A stretch of 64,000 bases of DNA, taken from NCBI GenBank assembly GCA_964036045.1, contig OZ038381.1:130765708-130829707 (forward strand), read 5' to 3'. Made by a program: the position numbers and the translations under genes. This DNA is from Eutreptiella sp. 'Long Island Sound 2002'. Taxonomy: Eukaryota > Euglenozoa > Euglenophyceae > Eutreptiales > Eutreptiaceae. Below, piece by piece: positions 56,991-64,000 of this stretch (the first letter of the stretch is position 1; each line of letters begins with the position of its first letter). Below the pieces are notes generated by a model. The model saw only the letters and a list, made by a program, of their open reading frames with translations. It had not been told where the DNA came from and ran no database searches.

Positions 56991-59346
56991 CGTCGGGTAA
57001 GAAAGAATTGGATTGGAGATTTACCTCCGCCCCATTGTCACACAAGCAAGTGGCGAGGTGAAAATTGCCTTTGCAATCAGAAACCCTCATTTTTGTGACG
57101 AACTGTCGGGCCCGGTGCTTGGACTGTACACCCACCTCGTCCACTGCAGCAGGAGGATCCGTTGCCGGATCCAGGGGAAGGGAGAAAAGAGACCCTACAT
57201 CAAGCAAGGGTCGAGAAGCAATCGGGGGGTCATGCCTGAAATTGCCTTGGGAGGGGCGATTTTAGTGGCTCCCCTAGGCGTTCTGACCTCCAGCGGCCAC
57301 ATCAACCTGATGGATGCAGCCGGATTCATCGATCCCCTCCTCATGGAGCGGATCATCTGCTGGATTCAAGGCATTTTCAACGTAAACTCTGTCTGCATCT
57401 GACACCTGATCTGCACTGGAAACCTGATCGACATGATGATTGCCCCTTCCCGGCCACAGCCGCTGGATGAGGGACCTCCACCGCCGCCACCCCCCTTGCC
57501 CTTGCCTGAAGAAGAGGCGCCAGACAGTTTTCGTTTACCGTTGCACTGGGATCCTTGGCCATTTCCTTTGTTTCCGCCGGATCGGGGGGTATGGCCTGGA
57601 TTTCGATTTCCCCCACCGGGGGCGCCGTTTGTGTTTTTCTGACCACCGGGCTGCCCACTGGTACCGGATGGAGTCCGATTTCCCATGACTTGGGAACCGC
57701 TTGAGCCACCAGGGATTTTTGGTTCCTCCGGAGGGGGTCTGGTTCCCTTTTCCAGCCTCCCTTCCATGCACCTGTCAGGCATTTGTGTCTGAATTCTGGA
57801 GGGGATTACTGACATTTTCCCCAAAAATCTTGTGATCGTGGGCTGACCACCGGTGATTCTCCGTAGAATGTGACTTCGCTCGGTTCGTACACCCGAGCAA
57901 GAGGCAGATGCCGCACCCATGCTGGACACTCCTTGTGTCATTGACCTTTTCGATGCTCCTATTGGCGCCAGCTTGGGTATGTTGCTGGGATTTCGTCCCA
58001 CCCCCAAGGTCCTCGTGGTAATTTTGGTTTGCGGCGTCAGCGAGCCGCTCAAACTCTTCCCAGAGTTCTCTTTGGGTGTATGAAAACACCTAGTTTCTTG
58101 GCCTAAGGCGCTGTGCATGGAAGCTTACTCCCCTGCTGAGGACTTGCACAAACAAGTCCCGATCCTCATGTTTATGAAACTTGATTTTCGACGTATCTTT
58201 AGTGAGTTTCGCCTTCAAAAACGACGTGGGGGAAAATTTTTGAAGTGCCTTCCGAACTGAGAATTTACTGGCAGATGCATCGGGCCATCCACCTCCGCCC
58301 ACCAGGTCTTGACCTTTTCATCAGACTGTTTGTTCCGAAAGGTGGCGGCAGTTTGAGAGGGGACTTTATCGAAAATTAAATTTTTCAACTCAGCATTGGA
58401 GATCTTTTCACCTGAATGATCAGCCTCCTCGACAAGATTCCAGGAGCGTTGCTTCTTATCCTGAGCCTCATGGAGGATTAATCGCGAAAATGAGGGGAAA
58501 TTCTTAAGCATCTGGTGGTAATGATCCTCCGGCAGTCGGGATCCACGTACCTACAGATGTTCCCACACCTCATCAAAGGTAAGGGGGGAACCCAGTTGAA
58601 CCCTGTTGAACCGATGGTAACGCGCGCCAACAAAATCATGCATTTTGGCCCAAACAAACATGCTCGTGCCAAGGTCTTCGATCTGCAATGAGGTAAAGTT
58701 CAACAACAGTGTGAGTGACTACTATTTTCTGCTTTCTTGGGTTTGCACCAACACACAATATCATGTTTCTCGTTGTCCTAAAAAACTGCTTGCGTCCCGT
58801 GTGAGTCAACCGGGATCTTGAACTAGGCATACACTAGGGGGTTGAAAAACCCATACAAGTTGCACAATATTCAGGATCCCATGGGTTGCCAGGGTAGAAA
58901 CAAATCATAGGTGCGCAACGCATAGGTGGCTCCCTATTTAAAACGCGGCAAAATCTGAAATGCACCATATGATTGGAATAGGGTGGGAGGGTGGTTGAAC
59001 CGCTTGAGGAGGGGGTTGAGTAGGGTTCAACTAGGTGTGGTGTGCGAATTCCGGTACGTAGGGTTGTTCCTTCGCAAGCACTCCAGGTCCGAAGCCAGGT
59101 GTTGGCCGGCGGTCCCTCAAGGCAGTCCAAGAGGGCCGTCAGCAACTGATCCTCATGGAGTTTTTGGGTTTTAACCCACAGCTTGAACTCTCGTTGGAAC
59201 TGAGGCCAACATCTGGGGTTCCCATTGTACTTCGGTTGCTTGGCGACCTGGTGAAATCTCAGCGAGGTAGGGTTCAGAAGAGATTCCAGCCCAACACCGG
59301 ATGGCGGACACCTTTGCGGCATCATTTGATTCGGGCCCCGCGTCAT
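56991..59346 (-). pseudogene. Element B gag and protease N-terminus
   Basis: The gag start MTRGPNQMMPQRCPPSG at 59,346 leads to FHQVAKQPKYNGN and WPQFQREFKLWVKTQKLHED, a Ty3-type capsid. The frame is then broken several times: capsid continues at 58,511-58,090 (ELKNLIFDKVPSQTAATFRN, DRDLFVQVLSRGV), and a Cys/His cluster CGICLLLGCTNRAKSH lies near 57,920. A Gly/Ser/Pro-rich linker covers 57,720-57,440. Protease begins near 57,095 with FVTKMRVSDCKGN and CLCDNGAEVNLQ; the active-site DTG reads DNG (about 57,039). The reading stops at the element F insertion. Frame changes at about 58,800, 58,300, 57,800 and 57,400 make it a pseudogene. Confidence 0.75.
59328..59345. repeat. Left arm of inverted repeat around the minisatellite
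   Basis: TGATTCGGGCCCCGCGTC. The reverse complement of 59,961-59,980 reads TGATTCGGGCCCTGCGACG, the same apart from two or three bases. This arm overlaps the first codons of element B gag. Confidence 0.6.
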
Positions 59347-59960
59347 TTGAGATCATCCTGGCGCCATCCTGACGCCACCCTGACACGTTCCTGACGCATC
59401 CTGACGCATCCTGACGGAATCCGGGCGCCTACAGCACTACCCTGACACACCTGTGACCCCTGCCTGACGCATCCTGACGCCATCCTGACGCCATCCTGAC
59501 GCCATCCTGACGCCATCCTGACGCATCCTGGCGCGTTCCTGGCGCGATGGGACTATCCTGACGTTCCCTGATGCCATCCTGATGCCATCCTGACGCCATC
59601 TTGGCGTTTTCCTGACGTCGTCCTGGCGCAGTCCTGACGCCACCCTGACGCTTCCTGACGCATATGTGAACCATTCCTAATGCCATCCTGACGCCATCCT
59701 GACGCCACCCTGACGCTCCCTGACGCCATCCTGATGCTATTCTGACGTTTTCCTGACGCCATCCTGACGCATCCTGACGCAACCTGACGCCATCCTGACG
59801 CCAAACTACCCAACATCCTGACGGCATCCTGACGGCCATCCTGACGTATCCTGACGCCATCCTGACTCCATCCTGACGCCATCCTGACGCCATCCTGACG
59901 CCATCCTGACGCCATCCTGACGCTATCCTGACGCCATCCTGACGCTATCCTGACGTCGCT
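59346..59960. repeat. 11-bp minisatellite (GACGCCATCCT)n
   Basis: About 50 copies of GACGCCATCCT and variants (GACGCATCCT, GACGCTATCCT, GACGTTTTCCT). Because 11 is not a multiple of three, every frame on the minus strand gives an 11-residue periodic peptide (SGWRQDGVRMA). The long open frames 59,429-59,981 are artefacts of this. It lies directly upstream of element B gag. Confidence 0.95.
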
Positions 59961-59980
59961 ACGTCGCAGGGCCCGAATCA
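59961..59980. repeat. Right arm of inverted repeat around the minisatellite
   Basis: ACGTCGCAGGGCCCGAATCA, complementary to the left arm at 59,328-59,345. Confidence 0.6.
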
Positions 59981-60507
59981 ATTAGCCACACCACCTCCTG
60001 CCAGGGTCTGGGCGAGCAAAAGCTGGGCTAAGGGGTTGGAATCAGAAGCAGCAAGGGTAGTGCGGGAGGCATTTCGCTTGGCATACTGTGCCTTTTCCCT
60101 TGCCTTCTCCGTTCTACTTTCAGAACGAGAGATTTTAACCCTATCTTTAAGTTTACTTCTGCTGCTCCTTGCATCCCCTAGATTATCGTCTTAAGGTCAA
60201 AGCCGTTCTACTCAACTCAACCCTATTCAATCTGTCAATTGAACAGAATTGAAAAAAATTGAACATTGACAAAAATGAACACAGAGCGCGCCGACATTTT
60301 GCGCTCGCGCCCTCAGTCAAAAAGACGCAAATAGACGTCATGTAGAGCCACAGACAGCTTTAAAGCTCATAAAAGTTGAGGATTTCCCAGTGTGTGGTGA
60401 TAAAATACAATCCTGTTCATGTAGGCTAATTGTGTGTTGCCCGAAATTGCTCTGCGCACTATTGACCGTGGTGCGCGCTACTCATGTTCACTCTTTATGT
60501 GTAGATA
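59981..60507. other. Spacer and putative 5' region of the 60.5-kb gene
   Basis: No open frame of note. AATTGAAC-type words occur at 60,236-60,268. GTGTAG at about 60,499-60,504, just before the ATG, could be a 3' splice site of a 5' UTR intron or simply leader sequence. The 5' LTR of element B may also end here, but I could not define it. Confidence 0.4.
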
Positions 60508-61616
60508 ATGGCCTCTCGCAACATCTATGAGCCTCATGGACTCCATGATTTCCTAGTGAATGCAACACGTGCAACTTCCATCTTCCATGATGACGTTGTT
60601 GACATGCTTGCAAACGTTTTCATACAAACACCACGATACCGCAACCTCCTAAAGAAGGTGTGTGATACGGCCCATGGTGGTAATATCGTTCAATGTTGTA
60701 CACAAGAAGCGTTGACCGACCATGGTACGCTTATTTGCACACTTATACGTGCGGTAGAGCTCATTGTGGATTTAAGGATGCCACGTACGAGGTATCCCAT
60801 CCTACAAGAGTTCATAAGTGACTTTGGTCACAAATTTACCCAAAAGCTCCGTGTACAATGGTCTCCACGCTTACCTTCGTTGAAGTCCGTCAACGATAAG
60901 TGGAGGGAGTTGTGTAGTGACATGCGGCTAGAGCCTCCAAAACTTACTACACAAGACAGAGCTATTGGGATATCATGGAGTATCCTAGGAGTCGTCAAAT
61001 TTATACAACGACATAAGGTGTTCCATAGTGCATGGGATACTTCCATGCCTTTGACACTTATTGTCCGTGGGGACGCATTCCCCGTTGCGGGCACTCAATG
61101 GTCCCAATTATGCATAACATTTGCTAATTGGGGCCAATTGGCGCGGAACCTGTCACACCAATTCATCACTGGTGTGGCACATTGCGATGACAAGGATGCC
61201 ACAATCCTTGCCAACCTTCAGGAAACAAATATCAAGGTATGTGTTACGATGTGTCCTTTGTGGTTATTCACATCCGATTGTTCAATTGACGAATTGAACT
61301 TTCAACTCGTTCAATTGAACATTACAACTTACAATGCACCTTCTTCTCTTTCCAGTTGTTGCAAGCTCTCATTAACGGTGCAATACTTGAGTGGTTCGGG
61401 AAGAAGGAGCATTGCAAAGTCTGGTTCGGGGGTGACGAGCCGTGGTTGCGGCGATGGTTGGGATTATCGGAATATTGGCAGATCGCTAGTATATATACAT
61501 TGGCCAACGAGACCCGGTGGCCACAATGCACGAACCAAAAGATTGTGGAGGCTCTATATGCGTGGTTCGATGCAGATAATAGTGAATCTGAGGATGAAGT
61601 GGAGGATTGGGTGTAG
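60508..61616 (+). CDS. Two-exon gene of unknown function, 329 aa
   Basis: Exons 60,508-61,236 (243 codons) and 61,356-61,616 (86 codons plus TAG) are joined by a 119-bp phase-0 intron with GTATGT at the donor and a pyrimidine-rich tract ending TTTCCAG at the acceptor. Splicing joins ETNIK to LLQALINGAILEWFGKK. Without it the frame drifts into unrelated sequence, so the intron is well supported. The protein starts MASRNIYEPHGLHDFLVNAT and is cytosolic-looking (no signal peptide or membrane segment). The middle reads LIVRGDAFPVAG and CITFANWGQ, and the C-terminal part VWFGGDEPWLRRWLGL, with an acidic tail (ESEDEVEDWV). The GDxxPVxG and GDEPWLRRxLG pattern vaguely recalls proteins found with eukaryotic transposons, but I do not recognise the family. 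The intact frame and moderate codon use contrast with the decayed elements nearby. Confidence 0.75.
61237..61355 (+). other. Intron with inverted GTTCAATT/AATTGAAC repeats
   Basis: 119-bp intron. GTTCAATT-gacg-AATTGAAC (61,280-61,299) and the perfect palindrome GTTCAATTGAAC (61,309-61,320) lie inside it. Confidence 0.75.
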
Positions 61617-61657
61617 GATATACACTTTAAGCTATTGCGTTCTCTCTTCGAAGGGGC

Positions 61658-63983
61658 ATGATGGACGTGCTTGGGCAGGTGCTAGCCCAAGCACTATTGG
61701 GGTCCGCGGAGTCTCCACAACGGCAGCAGGTGTGTGGGGATGTTTTGTGTGTGTGCGTATTGCGATTTTTCATGCATGTGGGTATAACAATGCATGTTTC
61801 GTGCGTGTCCGTACGTATGGCGCTGTTTCATGCGTGTGCGTGAGTCTGCAAATTTCATGACCCAATGTAGGCAAGGATGCGTGTAGCGGTTTGGTTATTA
61901 CTTTGTTCAATTGAAACTTCAACATAGTCGATTGAACGTTCAATTGAACGAATGAGTTTCAATTTTGTCAATTGAACACTGCGGTGCCGGTGCGTTGCAT
62001 TCTCGTCGCGGATTTTGTGTGTGTGTTTTGTCTCATTGTTGTCGTACGTCTTTTAGTTGTCGGAAGCAATCCGTGCCCTCCAACCGCCGCCCCAGAGTCA
62101 AACCTGCCAAAGCTCCCACCCTTCCCCCATGGGCCACGACGAACCGGGTTGCCAGAAGTACTGGGGGGGTACCTTGGCGCCACCGTGGAGTTTTCCCAAT
62201 CTATCTGGAGTGTTGAAAAGCCTCAACTGTCTACCTTCTGAATATGCATGCCCATAGCAGGCCCTCTCACACCGGCTTGGGGCGGTAGGACCGTCATGGG
62301 TTAGGGGTTGGTTAAAAAAATGGCAAAAATCATTTTTCAAAACCGGGTTGCCAGAAGTACGGGGGGGGGTTAACTTGGCGCCACCCTGGCGTTTTTCCCA
62401 ACCCCTTTGGACCGTTGGAAAGCCTGAGGTGTCTACGTTTTGAATATGCATGGCCATGCTAGGCCGTCTCACACCGGCTCGGAGCGGTCGGACCGTCATG
62501 GGTTGAAGGTTGGTCAAAAAAATGGCAAAAAAGTATTTTTCAAAACCGGGTTGCCAGAAGTATTGGGGGGGTAACTTGGCTTCACCGTGCAATGTTTCCG
62601 ATCCGTCCAGACTGTTAGAAAGCCTGAGGTGTCTATTTTCCGAATATGCATGGCTGTGTCAGACTGTCCCACGTCGGCTTAGAGCGGTTGGACCGTCATG
62701 GGTTGGAGGTTGGTCAGAAAAATGACAAAAAATATTTTTCAAAACCGGGTTGCCAGAAGTACTGGGGGGGTACCTTGGCGCCACCGTAGAGTTTTTCCAA
62801 TCCGTTCGGACCGTTGCAAAGCCTGAAGTGTTGAGATTTTTGGGTTTGATGGTAATGCAAGGCTGTCTCACACCGGCACGGAGCGGTTGGACCGTCATGG
62901 GTTGGAGGTTCGTCAAAAAAATGGCAAAAAAAACTTTTTCAAAACCGGGCTGCCAAAAGTATCCGGGGGGTAACTTGGCGCCACCGTGGAGTTGTTCCAA
63001 TCCGTATGGACTGTTGGTAGGCCTAGGGTGTCTGCTTCCTGAGTATGATGGCAGTGCCAGGCTGTCTCACACCTGCTCGCAGCGGTTGAACCGCCATGGG
63101 TTGGAGGTTGGTCAAAAAAATGGCAAAAAAAATTTTTTCGAAACCGGGTTGCCAGAAGTATCGGGGGGGGTAACCTGGCGCCACCGTGGAATTTTTCCAA
63201 TCCGTTTGGACCGTTGCAAAGCCTGAAGTGTTTACATTTTTAAGTATGATAGTTGTGCTAGGCCGTTCCACACTGTCTTGGAGTGGTGGGACCGTCATGG
63301 GTTGGAGGTTGGTCAAAAAAATGGCAAAAAACATTTTTTCAAAACCGGGTTGCCAGAAGTACTGGGGGGGTAATTTGGCGCCACTGGTACATTTTTCCAA
63401 TCTGTTTGGACCGTTGGAAAGCCCGAGGTATCTACTTTTTGGAGATGCATGGCTGTGCCAGGTCGTCTCACACCGGCTTCGAGCGGTTGGACCATCATGG
63501 GTTGGAGGTTGGTGCTCGTTTGGAGGGTGTTCAATTGACTTTCAACATGGCGAATTGAACAAGTAGAATGGAATTTACTTCAATTGAACAAGGGAGCATC
63601 CACTTGGTGCACATCCACTTCGTTCGCTTGTAGGTGCGCGCTTGGGCAAGAAGGCCTTGGAGAATTTGGCCGCCTTAGAACCCAAGGAGGTACCCAAGAA
63701 GGGAGAGAAGAAGGCCATGAGTGCTCTGAAGAAGCCGAAGGGGAGGGATGCTCCCAAGAGGGCAACACCGAAGCCCGCGGTAGAACCAAAGGATGAGATT
63801 GTCGAATTGACCTCAAGGACCGAGGAGAGAGTGGAACGAAAGGTTTGTACTTCCTTTCGTGAGATTTGTTGACAGGGGCTATTCCAAGACATCATGAGGA
63901 TGTTTTACATGCATGCATTGACGGAACACATGCCGGAGGCAGATGTTGCGCAATTGCAAAGCCTTGCATTCCCGTTGGTTTGA
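61658..63983 (+). CDS. Small lysine-rich gene, about 142 aa, four-exon model
   Basis: My model has exons 61,658-61,729, 62,057-62,096, 63,634-63,842 and 63,876-63,983. Exon 1 (MMDVLGQVLAQALLGSAESP…) ends at CAG before GTGTGT. Exon 2 (LSEAIRALQPPPQ) follows TTTTAG. Exon 3 follows CTTGTAG and reads ARLGKKALENLAALEPKEVP, then a Lys/Pro-rich stretch and IVELTSRTEERVERK. Exon 4 follows GACAG and reads GLFQDIMRMFYMHALTEHMP to a TGA. Phases agree (0, 1, 0). The donor after exon 2 (A|GTCAAA) is weak, and the last intron would be only 33 bp (or 45 bp with an earlier donor), so details are uncertain. No domain is recognised; the basic middle suggests a nucleic-acid-binding or nuclear protein. It begins 41 bp after the stop of the preceding gene. 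Confidence 0.4.
61938..61949. repeat. Palindrome GTTCAATTGAAC
   Basis: Perfect 12-bp palindrome, in the intron between exons 1 and 2 of the lysine-rich gene. Related half-sites lie at about 61,903-61,935 and 61,970. Confidence 0.7.
62144..63515. repeat. ~200-bp satellite, seven copies
   Basis: CCGGGTTGCCAGAAGTA recurs at 62,144, 62,343, 62,546, 62,745, 62,945, 63,144 and 63,345 (199, 203, 199, 200, 199 and 201 bp apart). Each unit also has GACCGTCATGGGTTGGAGG and GGTCAAAAAAATGGCAAAAA. The period is not a multiple of three, and the frames on both strands shift between units, so it is non-coding. By my gene model it lies in the third intron-sized gap of the small lysine-rich gene. Confidence 0.95.
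63529..63560. repeat. Inverted repeat GTTCAATT...AATTGAAC
   Basis: GTTCAATT at 63,529-63,536 and AATTGAAC at 63,553-63,560 with a 16-nt spacer, just after the ~200-bp satellite. A further CTTCAATTGAAC lies near 63,580. Confidence 0.7.
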
Positions 63984-64000
63984 ACAATGTGAGTCATTGC

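Larger units (their letters stand above)
32163..59350 (-). mobile_element. Element B: Ty3/gypsy chromovirus split by elements C and F
   Basis: Minus-strand segments in order: gag and protease start (59,346-56,991), protease end and Dam-like domain (54,416-53,438), RT and RNase H (35,904-33,833), integrase and chromodomain (33,452-32,163). F is inserted in protease with duplication CAAC, and C between the Dam-like domain and RT with duplication GGAT. Dropping each insertion rejoins B: LPDGC runs on to VFDSPHL across F, and DPSDAEGD can be read on into PRLPLLQYD across C. LTRs were not located. Catalytic residues are lost in protease, RT and integrase. Confidence 0.85.

Noticed and set aside
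59429-59981. Open frames encoding SGWRQDGVRMA-type repeats
   Set aside because: Pure translation of an 11-bp minisatellite; every frame gives the same periodic peptide.
62144-63515. CRISPR-like or protein-coding repeat array
   Set aside because: Whole 200-bp units repeat head to tail with no unique spacers, and frames shift between units; this is a satellite.

Overview
The window is a repeat-dominated stretch of a large eukaryotic nuclear genome. Most of it is decayed retrotransposons nested inside one another, plus several unrelated tandem-repeat arrays. The only convincing host genes are at the right end (60.5-64 kb). These have GT-AG introns, one possibly very short. The Ty3/gypsy elements carry chromodomains, and the open frames are full of frameshifts and CGA-to-TGA changes, as expected in a genome with cytosine methylation. 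A protist or alga is the best guess, either a dinoflagellate or a green-lineage alga. This rests on the general look of the polyproteins and not on any marker gene, so the lineage is unproven. I see no prokaryotic, organellar or CRISPR features.

Layout, left to right. 1-1.26 kb is a CA-rich satellite with a 360-bp higher-order period. 1.7-3.96 kb is a minus-strand LINE remnant (RNase H and a zinc motif) that abuts the 3' half of a plus-strand Ty3/gypsy element E (3.96-6.36 kb). 6.4-10.4 kb has no recognised gene. 10.4-29.8 kb is a minus-strand Ty3/gypsy chromovirus D, split by two insertions. One is the 12.9-kb composite block X (12.1-25.0 kb), made of GC-rich ~207-212-bp satellites, paired head and tail segments and (AAACCTC)n tails. 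The other is the short non-autonomous LTR retrotransposon A (25,177-28,059).

32.2-59.3 kb is a second minus-strand Ty3/gypsy element B. Its body is split by the 17.5-kb LTR retrotransposon C (35,909-53,433, 3.2-kb LTRs) and the short LTR element F (54,421-56,986). A, C and F each have exact 4-bp target-site duplications (GGAC, GGAT, CAAC). Removing A or F restores the interrupted reading of its host element, and removing C brings two B segments back together. All three share LTR termini, an identical polypurine tract and a similar box just inside the 5' LTR. This suggests that A and F are parasites moved by machinery like that of C.

Between protease and reverse transcriptase, elements B and C both carry a domain resembling the Dam-methyltransferase-like or RNase H-like domain of DIRS-type elements. 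This is not a standard Ty3/gypsy component and is the most interesting protein-level observation. All complete pol genes seen here have lost catalytic residues, so none is expected to be autonomous today.

59.3-60.0 kb is an 11-bp minisatellite bracketed by an 18-bp inverted repeat. 60.5-61.6 kb is a two-exon gene of unknown function (329 aa). A second small lysine-rich gene (61.66-63.98 kb, about 142 aa by my model) appears to hold a seven-copy ~200-bp satellite inside an intron. Inverted GTTCAATT/AATTGAAC motifs recur in the introns and spacers of both.
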